Positions 12,983 through 25,245 of a DNA stretch of 64,000 bases are shown piece by piece. The position numbers and the translations under genes are program-made. The first letter of the stretch is position 1. Each line of letters begins with the position of its first letter. The notes beneath the pieces were generated by a model that ran no database searches, was not told the origin of the DNA, and saw only the letters and a program-made list of their open reading frames with translations. This DNA comes from Epiperipatus broadwayi (lineage: Eukaryota; Onychophora; Udeonychophora; Euonychophora; Peripatidae), in NCBI GenBank assembly GCA_028023455.1, contig JAQFVV010006215.1:11573473-11637472 (forward strand). The letters run 5' to 3'.

Positions 12983-15900
12983 AAAAAAAATCATTTCATG
13001 TCACAGATGTGGAAAACGTTTCACAATCAAATTAAATTTTTTTTTTACAAAAGTCATTTTGCTTTATAAATTTGAATAAAATATAATAAGAACTACTTTA
13101 GATGAGTGAGGTCATTATGTTTTTTATGTATAATTTCAAGAAATTTGAATCAAAACTTATTTTAAATTACACATTCTGTCACAAGTGTTTTACATTTCTA
13201 ATCAAATAGTTAATTCCTTACATGATATATATTTTTACACTTGAAAAAGCATTGCTTGCCCAACAGTTTTAGTTCCCAATATGAGTTTTGCTTTAATAAA
13301 ACAAAAAAGTGAATAAAAAAATGAGCATCTGTTTTAGATGTTATTATTTTATTTTATTTTAAAACTTTTTTAATAGGTAATATTTATCACTGGATTATTG
13401 GATGTTATAAAGAAAATTTGTGTTATTAGCTAAATTCAACTAAACATTTTTTTATTCACCATATCAACTTCCAATTGCAATTTTTCCTATGTCAAGTACA
13501 AATTATCTTAATTTATCTTTTGCTGATAAATATAAAATATTTGTAAATATATATATACAACAGGCAAACTGACAGTTTAATGACTGAAGTAAAAAAAACA
13601 GATTAGATATGAACAACAAGATAATTTGTTATTGATGATTTGTTTATGTATATCTACTTGTAGATTAATCTTTTAATTATATAGAAAAAATTGAATATTC
13701 ATTTAAACAGTATAAACTATAATTCAGTATTAGTAATAACAACAGTAAACTCAGTTTGATATTTGACAAAAGAATTAAAATAAGTTAAGCATTAAGAAAG
13801 AAATAATTTGAATATTTTATATTTGAACACATGAATATTTTAGACTATTTAGCTGTTACTTGACCAAACAATTTGTGCACATAAATAAATAATCATTTTA
13901 AAATCAATTACATCATTATATATCTCCTAATTTCAAATTATATTACTATTAATGCTTTCAATTTAATAAACCAGCTTTGATAACATTTTATATAATAGTA
14001 TAAATAAAGTATTTATTTATTTGTAACTTTCATTTGCAAAAAAAAATCTGAATATTACTAAATTATTTTAAATCTAGTAGCGTATTAGTTTTTATATAAA
14101 AAAATTTTTCCCAAATATTAAACAAGAAAACTCGTAATGAGTACCCAACTCTCCATACCGTAATACTACCAACCTTCCTGCATCCATTGATTGTGAAAGC
14201 TTACACTTGGTAGCAATGGAAAGTTTGGTACTCTTATTAACAGCATGAGTGTAAGCATATGAAATGGTGCTCATGGCTGTGAAGAAAATCATAGTTATTT
14301 TTGAACACTTAAAATAAATTAATCATTGTTAATCCCTATAAGTAAATGAATATTAGTTTTTATGACACTTTTTTCTTAAATACTGAACTATTAGAAAACC
14401 TGCAGAGTTTTTCTTACTATTAAAATAAATAAATTATTTATTTACTTACAAATAAATCGGAGCAGAGATGAGTGAGTTATATCATACTTCGGTTTGCACA
14501 AAAATCAAGTTATTTTCTAATCAGTTCATACTTATATTTAACAATATACACTCAGAAATTAATTATTTTTTTTATATTTTTAACAAAATTAAATTTTTAT
14601 TATAATTTTAAAGATGAATATATTTTATAAGCAGAATTTTTAATTTAATATGTTTCATTCATTATATCTGAAATCTTTTACTTATACACTTTGTGGGGTC
14701 AGTTATTAAAGAATATATATAAAGTTGTTTGAAGTAATAGATAGCTTTATTAACTTTCATATTTTATATTTTAAATAGAAATATTCCCTTCTCAGGATAA
14801 AATACTTTTTATTAATATCTCTGTGTATGCAGATGCAGTTTTGTGTACTAGATGACAATTTTGCAAGTCACTGTTAATAAATCGCCAACAATTAAAAACA
14901 AACTTGAGAACTGTTTCCTGTGATTTATGAAAAACATTAAATGCAGTTTTAAACTTTAAAAATTACTTTTAAACTTGAATCTTTTTTAAGTTTGCAAAAC
15001 AATCATTTATTATTTTTTCTCAGCTAATAACTATTAAAGCTAGTATGCTATCTCTTGGTAAATGCTGATGGATTCACGTGACAGCAAATAAGTGATGGCT
15101 GTCAGTATATTAGACAATGTAAACCCAGGAAGATTAAACTGAGACTTTTCTATCTTAAAATAAAAGAAAGCAATAAAAATATTGTTCTTCAAAAACAAAA
15201 AGCTCTTCCATTCTCATTTTTACATGTATTGATCAAGTTTTTTTTTTTTTTTTTAAAAATTGCTGATAACTTTTGACTTGTTTAAAAAACTACAATCGTA
15301 ATTTAAGGTTAATATTATAATAATGATAAATATCTTACAGAAATATTTATATTTTTAAAATAAAAATTTAATATTTCTTGTTTTGTTTGTTTTAAAATAT
15401 TGATTATTTGAAAATGTTATGATTATGATAATTATTTTAATTGATCCTATACGTAATTATTATCATTAAATATCTGCAAATGAATATACATGATTTAATG
15501 TATTAAAGTAAAAAATTATTTCTTCTTAGTGTTAATATCTTTTTATAGAGAGAGCTATTTTTACATAAGATATAATGCATGTACCACATGGAGTTCTCAA
15601 CATTTCAGAGAAGGTCTGAGATTCATTTACAATCCCTCTTTTTAATGCATACATTCAATTTTTTCACATTAGTGTAAAATATATACAATAAAGTGGATAG
15701 AAGACGGAATCTCCATGGCTCGGTTTGCAAAATCACTCAAAAAAAGTTGGAGAAAAGACTTTTATGGCTTTATAATCTTTTTTTTTTTTTTTTTTGCATT
15801 CAGATTTATTAATGAATTCTTTAAACAAAAAAGTTAAATATATACATTGAATAATGCAATTTTTTCTTTTTTAAATCTTTAAATTCTACATTGTCTTACA

Positions 15901-16513
15901 CATGGTTACTTATCAATCTAAATATTGTTCATGTAAAAACAAATGCCATTTTGAATTTTTTTTTTCCTTATTCTTGCATCTAGAGGTGAATAGATATTTA
16001 TATTAGAATTTTTTAAACTGCTATTTAAAGAATTTAAAGATTAGTGGAGCGTTATTTAATTTATTATAATCTCTAATTTAGTTTTAAGCATTTAATTAAA
16101 TTATAAATATTTAAAAATGTTTTTTAATTGTAACTTGCTTGAGAAATTTATTTCTTAACTGTCTGTTTACAAGGTATAAAATTTAGAATGGTGTTATCAT
16201 GTGTTTTGATTTATTTATTTTTTTCACTTTTGAAGTTTAGTCAATCATATTTCTAATTTAAATATTTGTTCCTATGATTATATAAAGTTTGGAGATAATG
16301 TTGTAACTTTAAGACCATCTGAAAAAGACTTGTTTAAGCTGAAAGACGTAACATAACAAAGTATTCATTTTTCCTTTGCATTGGTGTAATAACTAGATAT
16401 TTATTTATTAACCAACTATTTGAACACATTTAAGGATTAGTTACGTATTTTTAAATTATATTTTTGGTAACTGTTAACCATTTAATATATATATATAATA
16501 TGTATAATAAATA
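12983..16513. other. AT-rich non-coding stretch
   Basis: No gene or element is supported. A block at about 14100-14290 is less AT-rich and, on the minus strand, has TTTTCTTCACAG followed by an open frame; it is discussed as a weak exon candidate. Poly-T runs occur at about 15239-15254 and 15779-15795. Confidence 0.5.
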
Positions 16514-16634
16514 TTGTAATAAAGAATAATAATGAATATAATAGAAATAATATAGTATAACATGTATTAAAATACTTTAAGTACTTTTCATAATATAGTA
16601 TTATCATTATATTCATTATTATATTTTATTGTAT
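16514..16634. repeat. Short AT-rich foldback, about 120 bp
   Basis: AATAATGAATATAAT on the left is matched by ATTATATTCATTATT on the right, and AATATAGTAT pairs with its inverse nearer the centre (AAAGTACTT palindrome). This may be a small MITE or an AT-rich cruciform. Low complexity makes chance pairing easier, but the arms are about 50 nt with few mismatches. Confidence 0.5.
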
Positions 16635-18689
16635 ATGTAATTAGAAAGTTAAATAATTTTAATGAGATTTTTCCATGGATTTTTGAAACAAATTTTAGCT
16701 ATAATATACCAAGACAAATGCATTGATTAAAAACTGACACTGTAAACAGAAGCTATGCATCTAGTAGTATTTGTCAATATCTTTTTTAAACCAAAAATAA
16801 AACTAGCTTTATACAAGGTAGGAACATCACATATGCACAACTGGATATATCACAGCTTACTAAATCTTTTTGCAAGTAAATAAGACTCCCCTGCAAAAAA
16901 ATCATAGATAATAATTGAAAGCTTTTTATAATCTTTAAGGTGTATTTTGTCTGACTACATCATAACTGAAAAATTTTAAAATATATATAAAGAAATACCA
17001 TTAAAATTATTAATGTTTATATCTTAAAAGCTATTAAAAAAACTTCTAATTATTATCTATAGATCTTTGCAAAAAAGTCATATTTACTTGTGAAAATATT
17101 TAAAATATGATTCCAGGTTTTACATATATCTAAAGTACTGATATCTCATCTATCTTTCTTAAAATGGGCCAAATATGCTTCCATTTTTAGTTTAATTTTT
17201 CAGGTGTTCTTAGATATTTTTTTAATTTACCTTAGTGATTGGTTGTATTAAATTTCCAATTTATTATTTTAAGAATTTTACTTTTAATCTTTATTATATT
17301 TTTAGAAATTTTGAATTATTTGTTAGAAATATATATTTTCCAATGAAAATGATTCTTTAAAATATTATTTTAACTTAGCAAATATAGCAAAAAATATTAA
17401 ATTGGAATACTTAACTATAATCTTTTTCTTATTAGAAAATTACTGCATCACTATAAAAATAATAAATTTAATAAATTAGATTTGTTTTAACTCAGTTTCT
17501 AAAACCTGAATGAATTATTATTCAGATTACTCAAAGCTAATAAAATTCTATTTATAAGTATTTAAATTCTCTTTATTTATCTTTTTACATGACTCTGTCA
17601 CATCTCTTTTTCTAAAAGTACATGTTTTTGAATAAATCTGCATCTCATCACATTATTTTTCTAAAAAATAAATATACAAATATTTTGCAAAATAATCATA
17701 AACATGTAAATAAACTACAGAAAATGTATGTTTTCATTTTCAAAATCTATGTTCAAAAGCTCTCACAAGCACTTTCATGTAGAGAGAACAAAAAACCACC
17801 AATCAGCAAAATGTGAGATGGTTGTGATCTCATTTGTAGTAGGTATTTATACACAATATTGATATCTTGAGATTGATTTTTAATTAATAAATTAATATTA
17901 TTTTAATTCCAGTTTTTACCAACAAATGAATGAAAAGCTGACAAAATCACACTAAAAATAGTTGTAAGAGTTAATGCCAAAGTGGCCAGTAAAGCCATTT
18001 GTAATGATAAACTCGTGTTTAGTGGTCAGAAAAAAATAAAAATGGAATTAGATAAATATTATTATTAGATAACATGATTTTAGTTTGTAGTATGGACAAA
18101 TTATGTTAAAGCCTTTCACAACATATGTACTTCTTTACCCCAGAAAGTGAACTCAATTGTTTTCCCAGAATGTCTTTCAAACCAAACTCTATATAAAAAA
18201 TAAGCAATTATGATGAGTTCCTATGGGGAAAAAATATCTTAAATTCAAAATATATATTTAAAAAACCTGCTTTAAAAAATAAAGCTTATATTAAAAAAGT
18301 ATTAATTAATGAATAAATATTTTACAAAATATACTATAATTAAAAAAGGATTAATCCATGAGTAAACATACTGTATAAAAAGCTTTTAATAGCTACAATT
18401 TTTTAAAAAATATATAATTTTTTTTATTGACAATTGGCCATTTTTCTTCTTATGTAGCCAGAAAATATTTACTGAATAACAATTTCTTAAATTAAAATAA
18501 AGCATGTAAAAAAAAGATTAACCAAGCATAATTTACATTTTAATTTTTTCAAAAAAATTAACTTAACACAATGTAAATTATAACATTTATTTTTGGTGCA
18601 CTTTATGTTCTATTATCGATGTTTTTTTATATAATATCTAACCATTAAAGCTGAATATTTTTTGGTACTTACATATTATTTCTTTATTC
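16635..18689. other. AT-rich non-coding stretch
   Basis: Nothing supported. The open frame at 17622-17816 has no recognisable motif. Confidence 0.55.
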
Positions 18690-18738
18690 CCTTTGCCAGG
18701 TGTTTTTGTCTAATTATCCATTTTCAAGGGCATCAAAG
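18690..18738 (+). repeat. Fragment of a dispersed repeat family (family X)
   Basis: Contains TTTTTGTCTAATTATCCATT followed by TTCAAGGGCATCAAAGTA, closely matching the start of the copies at 20472, 21418 (minus) and, more loosely, 48668. Only about 50 bp is preserved here. Confidence 0.55.
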
Positions 18739-19329
18739 TAAGATGTGTTATAAAACTTACATATATCCATGTTACATGCATATTTCATAAGTTAAAAATA
18801 CATGATCAAATTTATTTGAAAGAATAGTCAAAGACAATTAGTTAAGTAAATTTTTAAAATGCAGTTTTGTAAAACAAAAAGACTGCATTATATTGTTTTT
18901 TAAAATAGAATAAAGTCTTGAAAGCAGGTGAGGCAAAAATCTAAAATAAAAAGATGTAACTCACTCTCTCCTTTTCAAAGAAAATTATCCTTTTATAATA
19001 TAAAAATAAATAAATAGGAAAAGTTAGAATAAAATTAGTTTGCAAAAAAAAAAAAACTTTTGGAAATGTAATTAGTTTAAAAGATTACTGATTCAATTAA
19101 TTTTTTTAAAAATTAAAAACTATATAAAAGCAATAGTAGATTAACCTAAGAAAAAGACTAGATAATGTGCAATGTAAAAATCAATTAGATTAAAGCAAAT
19201 TTAAAAATCAGATTAACAAAATGTAAAAATTAAAAAAAAACAGATTTAAGTTACGATCAAAATTAAAAAAACTATGATAAGAAATTAAAACAATGAAAGA
19301 AAAAAGGTGTGTAAAGTTACAGTAGTCTA

Positions 19330-19800
19330 TTGTTAGTCGGTCCTGTTTTCAATCTGTAATTCAGTCTGGTCTTCAATTTGTAAATAAGTCCTATTTGCAT
19401 TTTGTGATTGAGCTATTTCACTTTTCCACTCGAGTCTGTACGTCATTCCAGTTTTCAATTTGTGTTGTGACATTATTCATTGCTCCAAAAATTCTGAAAT
19501 CTAGGGACAGAATAGAGCCATTCATTTCTGCTGTGAAAAATATCATTGCAAAAGCCACATGACTAGCAACCTACATTTCTAGACCATCTTTAGAAGTGTT
19601 CAACTGGGTTTCTAGCCCCATGGTACTCCACAAAATTGATTGTCCCACCTGAACCCTTGCTGAAAACTGGTGCCAAAATGATGAAATAGATGCTGCCACA
19701 AACTCTATATCTCCCATTGTCAAACAAAAAGTGGAAAACAAGCCCTGAAACCATTGACAGAGACCAAAAGGCCAACCATTTGGAAGTTGACAATCATAAA
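19330..19800 (-). other. Unrecognised coding-like relic
   Basis: This segment is richer in G+C than its neighbours and on the minus strand gives a 67-codon frame (19590-19793) with a balanced amino-acid mix, followed by broken frames. I do not recognise a family. It resembles a decayed transposon or pseudogene coding segment, but no motif supports a function. Confidence 0.25.
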
Positions 19801-20072
19801 AACCTGAGTAAATATATTTTAATCTTTGTCTATAGACACTTTATTTTTAAATGAAATAAACTGTAATTAACAAAAGAGTATTATAAAAGTTAACCTGATT
19901 AATTATTTGTATTTCTTTATGTAAAATATTAGATTGTTGGATTGTATTATATATGTGTGCTTGAATAAATATGTTTGCCTAAGTATTATTTGGTTTATTC
20001 TCTCTCTTTTGTCACTGCATCATCATTTATTTAATGAGATAAATGTTCATATGTGTTAAGTAAATGTGCTGG

Positions 20073-20471
20073 ACCCTGGTTAAGAGTAGGAGCTAGCTTG
20101 GGATGTGACAAGCACTGGATTGTGTGCTTGGCATCTGAAGTATGCTAACTATATAACATATGATTGGTTGACACCTGAGTTTGATCCTCAAAACAAATAA
20201 AATGCTTTGGATGGCAGGGGTTTGATTCCAGTAGTTGAGGTAAGCCATGGTCAGGAAATGTGATTATGTGATGCTTTATATAGCTTGATTTGTCCATAGG
20301 TATTGTTGATGGTTATGCTATTAATGGTATTCTCCCATCTGCTTGAATGGCTGGTCCATCACCACAGTCACAAAGTTGCCAAAAGAAAATTTTTAAAAGT
20401 TGCAATAAACATGCAACTTTGACAGACCCAGTTTAATATCATTTTTTTACTTCCTTTGTCAGAAGTTTGCC
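20073..20471. repeat. Insertion in the left palindrome arm, possibly Penelope- or SINE-derived
   Basis: The insertion is present in the left arm only. It contains AGGAAATGTGAT then TATGTGATGCTTTA (20235-20262), nearly the same as the start of the hammerhead-bearing units at 25651 and 41950. It also contains GGTTTGATTCC (20219), which resembles a Pol III B box. Either it is a mixed fragment of the Penelope-type repeat, or a separate short element; flanking duplications are not evident. Confidence 0.35.
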
Positions 20472-20830
20472 ATGTGTTTTTTGTTTAATTACCCATTTTC
20501 AAGGGCATCAAAGTATTTGTTTGTTTGTTTTCAAATTATTTTATCGCACTTGTTACTTGTTCATTTCAATAAATATTAACAAATCAAATTTAAATTAATG
20601 TTAAGTTTAAATAATTATTAATATTTTTTATAAATGCCATTCAGAACATTTTTATAATACACAAACATTAACACTTTACCATCATTGTCATAATTATTTT
20701 GCCTTTACTGCAGCATTTTTATTCAAGCTATTGTTTAATTATTTTTCCTAGTACTTTCCAAAAATAATTAAAAATTTTGAATCTATCAGTGATAGAAAAA
20801 ATAGACTAGTGCATACATTTGCGGCTGTTT
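20472..20830 (+). repeat. Dispersed repeat family X, plus copy
   Basis: Begins TTTAATTACCCATTTTCAAG, continues through TTATCGCACTTGTTACTTG and ends near TAGTGCATACATTTG. It matches the inverted copy at 21040-21418 and a divergent copy at 48668-49040, as well as the fragment at 18690. Non-coding. Confidence 0.65.
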
Positions 20831-21039
20831 TTTAATATGATTATTGTATTAAATATTTCATAGAATTTTCTTTTTAAAAAAAATTATTATAAAACAAAAA
20901 ATTATTCAAAACTTCATATGATTGCAATTAAATGAAATTTAATATAATTGTAATAAAATAAAAAGCATGATGAAAAGAAAGTATAACAACCATGAATATT
21001 TATGTCCATGGTCATCAAATATTAACAGCCTGCAACATC

Positions 21040-21418
21040 GGTACAAATGTATGCACTAAACTGTAATTCTTAAAATACTCCACTGCATCTTCTTCTACCA
21101 ATGGCAGATTCCAAACTTTAATAATTTTTGCAAAATGTTAGGAAAAATAATTAAACAACAGCTTGAATCATGACAATGGTGGCAACATGTTAATGTTTGT
21201 ATATTATAGTATACTTAAAAAAATATTAATTAATTAAATACTTTGAATGGCATTTATTAAAAAAAATTATTATTAATTATTTAAACTTAACATTAATTTA
21301 CATTCGATTTGATAATATTTTTTTTTAAATTAACAAGTAACACATATGCGATAAAATAATTTTGAGAAAAAAAAATATTCATTACTCCTGAAAATGGATA
21401 ATTAAACAAAAAACATCC
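21040..21418 (-). repeat. Dispersed repeat family X, minus copy
   Basis: Reverse-complement partner of 20472-20830, forming the inner part of the palindrome. It contains ATAATTTTATCGCATATGTG in the minus orientation and the same order of landmarks. Confidence 0.65.
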
Positions 21419-21619
21419 AGCACATTTACTTAACACATATGAACATTTATCTTTTTAAATAAATGATGATGCAGTGACAAAAGAGAGAGAATAAACCAAA
21501 TAATACCTTTTTTTTTTCTTTCAGCGCTATCTTTTTTTTTTTGAAAGCAGCATTTCACAAATTTATCTTACATAAACGTAGTCAAAATTAAATAAAATTA
21601 AATAAACAAATGTAATGTA

Positions 21620-21726
21620 GTCTTGCATTGGTGGTCGAGAGGTCAGCGCAACTGCCTTGCGCTTGCGGGCGGTTACCCGGGTTGCGGGTTCGCGTCCCGG
21701 TCGATGCTATGACACTTAAAAAAAAA
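21620..21726 (+). mobile_element. tRNA-derived SINE, copy 1
   Basis: A tRNA-like body has an A-box-like GGTCGAGAGG and a B box GGTTCGCGTCC (21687-21697). Acceptor-like ends GCATTG and CGATGC pair, followed by TATGACA and an A-rich tail. It is flanked by a perfect 16 bp target-site duplication, AAACAAATGTAATGTA, at 21604-21619 and 21727-21742, so it was inserted by retrotransposition and is not a resident tRNA gene. It keeps its CpGs and the tightest cloverleaf of the three copies in this window. Mobilisation would have relied on a LINE reverse transcriptase in trans. Confidence 0.9.
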
Positions 21727-21742
21727 AAACAAATGTAATGTA

Positions 21743-23387
21743 CAGTTAATTATTATCGCTTTAGTAATGTAAATGATTAAATCTTTTTTTTTTTTGCTGA
21801 TGCTATATTTTTTAATGTTTATAACAAAAGTGTTATTGTTTTAAATATATCAGAAACAAATTATGAGATTATTGATTTAAAATTGAGCAAATAAATGATG
21901 TTTTAAATTTATATTTAGTAAACTTTTATCACATAAAGTTAACTAGTAGCTGAATAAGGCTCTTTTTTCCCCAAAATAACTTACAATTGCAGTGACCATA
22001 TTTTTACAATTATGATCACATTTTTGCCACAGACAAAATAACATTCATAAGAATTTAATTCTGAAAATTGATTGAATATATTTTAAATTTTAATGTTAGT
22101 ATACTTTGTTGTTATACATAATCGAAATATCTTTTGGATTACTTTTTGTACTGAATGAAGCTCATATTTTTTTTTCCTTTTGTAATCATTAATGATGAAA
22201 TTCTTATTTACTTCAGATATATAAATGAAAGCAATGATTGGTTCACAATATCATTGGATGGAATTCAGATAAAATTTATTAATTGTATTTTAATTCTATA
22301 ATGAAAACATAATATTGCATATCGTAGAATGAATAAACTATGTATAGTATGTTTTTAGCATGAATGTTGCTATTTTATTTTTGAATGATGGAACTTTAAT
22401 GAAGTCACTATTCTATGACACCACCAATGTTACAAAATGTTTGTTTTTTAATTTTATTTTTTTTTAAAGATTGTAATAGTGAATAATCGATAGTGAATTA
22501 ATAGTGTGTACTAATTGATAATGATTGCTATAATAAATCCTTGCATAAAGACCCATTACTAATGCAATAAATTAAATTGGTAATAACCTTCTTAAGAAAT
22601 ATACAATATAAATATTAACTAATTATGTAACTAAAATAATAATTGATTAAACTTCCAGATATGTGATTAATAAAAACATGAGATATATTCAATTGAGTGT
22701 TACTAACTTAGCAAATAAAACAATATATATATAATTATATATCCACTTTCTTCATTTACACAGGGCAACCACAAGAATTATTGTTTGGAGACTCAAGACT
22801 ACCTATTTCTACTTGCCACTTTCTGTTATTGAATCCAATTTTACATTCAGAGGAGCAGTGTGTGTCTATAATGATAGATTATATAATTTGATAAGTGGAG
22901 CAATGAATAATGAAACAAAAAAATTATTTAATGAAATGATAATACTTAACATATTAAATTCACTGTTAACATTATGTATAAATCAAAAATTGATGCATTA
23001 AATTAAAAAATTAAAAAACTAATTGAGATAAAGGATTTACTATAATTGTATGCTTAAACTCCACATATCAATTTTAAATAATTTAATTTAATATTTTAAA
23101 ATTCAAATTTTACCATTTAAGTAATATATAATTATTTGAAATAATGTTTTATAATCTTTATCAAAATTTGAATATGCTGATAATTATTATTTACAAATCA
23201 ATATTATTCCTAAATAAATATAAACATTTGTTTGCTAATAATGAATATAACTTATTTAATAGAATACAAATTATTACTACAAGAGTTTACAATAAAAAAA
23301 TTAAAAGTTTGAAAATAATTCATAACTACAGATTTTCTGATTTAGCCATAAGAAATCTATTTGTCATTAAAAAGTCTAGCAATAGTT
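21743..23387. other. AT-rich non-coding stretch
   Basis: No recognisable gene. Short plus-strand frames at 22813-23001 and 23144 onward lack motifs, and the second one runs into the hAT element. Confidence 0.5.
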
Positions 23388-23395
23388 CTCTACAA

Positions 23396-23894
23396 CAGTG
23401 GTCTTCAACCACCGGTCCGCGGCGGTGCCAGGCCGTAGAAGTTTTTTGCTGGTCCGTGCTAGACTGGCAAGAAAGTTTTTAATAACAAAATAATAGGATT
23501 TTAAACTTTTAATTAATATAAACAATTTTTATTTATTTTTTTCACCGCACTTTTACCTGATTAAAAAAAAAAGAAACAGAACAAAATCTAATCAGTCATA
23601 CATAAATTAATTTGTTTTTCTAGTTATCACAGATGTTTATGGGGGGGGGGGTAGAATTAATTTTTTTATTACTTTTTTAAAAAAATTCAAAATTAAGAAA
23701 AAAGAAGTTTTTTATTATACAAACTCCATATATATATATATAACTTCATCTAAGGCTAAGCTGTTTACATCTTTAAGAAAATTTATCTATAGACTTCTGC
23801 TGGTCCATGAAACCTTATCCTTATTTTTGCCGGTCCGTGAAACCTTATCCTTATTTTTACCGGTCCGCAGGTGTGAAAAGGTTGAAGACCACTG
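23396..23894. mobile_element. hAT-superfamily non-autonomous element, 499 bp, with 8 bp TSD
   Basis: The left end CAGTGGTCTTCAACC and the right end GGTTGAAGACCACTG are perfect 15 bp inverted repeats, typical of hAT ends (CAGnGGTC...). The flanks are identical 8-mers CTCTACAA at 23388-23395 and 23895-23902, the duplication size diagnostic of hAT. Subterminal CCGGTCCGC/GTG words occur on both sides, including a near-perfect repeat of CCGGTCCGTGAAACCTTATC-type units close to the right end (about 23799-23872), which are plausible transposase-binding repeats. The interior is AT-rich, has a run of ten G and encodes no transposase. Perfect TIRs and TSD suggest a fairly young insertion. Confidence 0.95.
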
Positions 23895-23902
23895 CTCTAC
23901 AA

Positions 23903-25145
23903 TATCTAATTATTTAAAATAAAAATAAATCTAGAAACGTTTGTAACTTTCATATACTAATTCTACAACATAAGCATTCATATTAATATCATGAATGTAA
24001 ATTTATTATAGAAACTTGGAATAAAACTATTGCTACACCAGTTAATATTAATTCAGCTTTTAATTTCTTTGAAATAGGTTTTCATACATGCTAAGCTCTA
24101 AAAATCAGCTAAAAGAATTTAGGATAAAGCTTATGAAATTGATTCAAATGTTTTCTAGCCGCATATTATTCAAGAGATTCAGCTAATAGATACAAAACTT
24201 TAATACTATGTTCTTTTATCACTCCCTATAGTTTCTTTCTGAATGCTATTCTGCTATTGTTATTTCTGTTGCTATTTTTATTTTTTATCCCCTCTCAAAT
24301 GCATGATTCCTCTTTTATATATTGAGCTTATTATTCAATTCTTTTACTAACCAAGAAATTTCAAAAAAATAAAAAAGTATTTCATCTGCTTTTTAGACAA
24401 CTTAATCATAATATTTTATTTTCTAATATTTATGTTATATACTTTGAATTTACAATGTCAAAATAATTTTAACTGAGATGTATTTATTTTATACTTAAAT
24501 TAATACAAAATGTTTTTTTCAAGTACATATAATTAAAAAGAAAAATAATTCAAAATTATTTTAACTTTATTTTATTTCTAATTAAAGATATAAAAATATG
24601 TAAGATTTAAATAAAATAAAGAAAAAAAAATTAAACTTATTTAATATATGTTATATTATTGCTGTGATCATGACATGACACATAATTGTAAATTAATTTA
24701 ATTGTGTTATATTTTGACTAACAGAAAATGCTTATTTCAAAACTGTATACTTAACAAATTCGACACTAAAAGTTTATTATCAATTAGTAAACATTAAATA
24801 CATATAAATGAAAGTTGAAAAAAAAAGAACACTGTAAAAAACCAGCATTTACATTTGATGTCTTTAAACTTCAGAAATCCAATAATAAATTTAAACCAGA
24901 ATTTTAAATTTTTAAAAAAATATTCCTTTAAATAATTACTACAAATCATCAATAAATTTTCTGCTGGGAGATGACACTGTATAAGGAAAAAAAATTAAAA
25001 TATTTGAAAATGATCCAACTAGAAGAAAAAAATTAATGATAATATAAACAAAGTATTAACAGCATGGTTTGTACAACTTTTGAATTGCTAAGTATTTGAA
25101 ATGAAAAGATGAGACTTGCAATTCAATATATGAACAAAAGAAAAA
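23903..25145. other. AT-rich DNA; possible RTE remains at the right end
   Basis: Mostly featureless. The last 200 bp before the hammerhead palindrome may be decayed RTE LINE coding sequence (plus strand) whose continuation is beyond the palindrome at 26122, but this left part is too degraded to be sure. Confidence 0.35.
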
Positions 25146-25245
25146 CTGAGCAAAACTCTCCATATAGTATTGCCATCTGTGCTAAACAGAGTAATCAATG
25201 GATGCCAGAAGGCTTGTGCATAAAATCCCTATCTAATGCCTACTC

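Larger units (their letters stand above)
19983..21506. repeat. 1.5 kb imperfect palindrome (foldback) with an insertion in one arm
   Basis: The outer arms match from GTATTATTTGGTTTATTC (19983) against its complement ending at 21506, through TTTGTCACTGCATCATCA and GTTAAGTAAATGTGCTGG. The left arm is then interrupted by about 400 bp (20073-20471), after which TTTTTTGTTTAATTACCCAT resumes the match to the right arm. Pairing continues to TAGTGCATACATTTG at about 20830, matched at about 21040. Arms are therefore about 450 bp each with a spacer near 200 bp. No coding capacity is seen. It may be a foldback transposon or an inverted duplication of family X. Confidence 0.75.

Noticed and set aside
21620-21726. 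Resident tRNA gene
   Set aside because: The tRNA-like body is followed by an A tail and flanked by a 16 bp direct duplication, and relatives elsewhere have the same structure, so it is a SINE copy.
23144-23482. 112-codon plus-strand frame as a gene
   Set aside because: Its last third is the left end of the hAT element, and the rest is low-complexity AT-rich translation.
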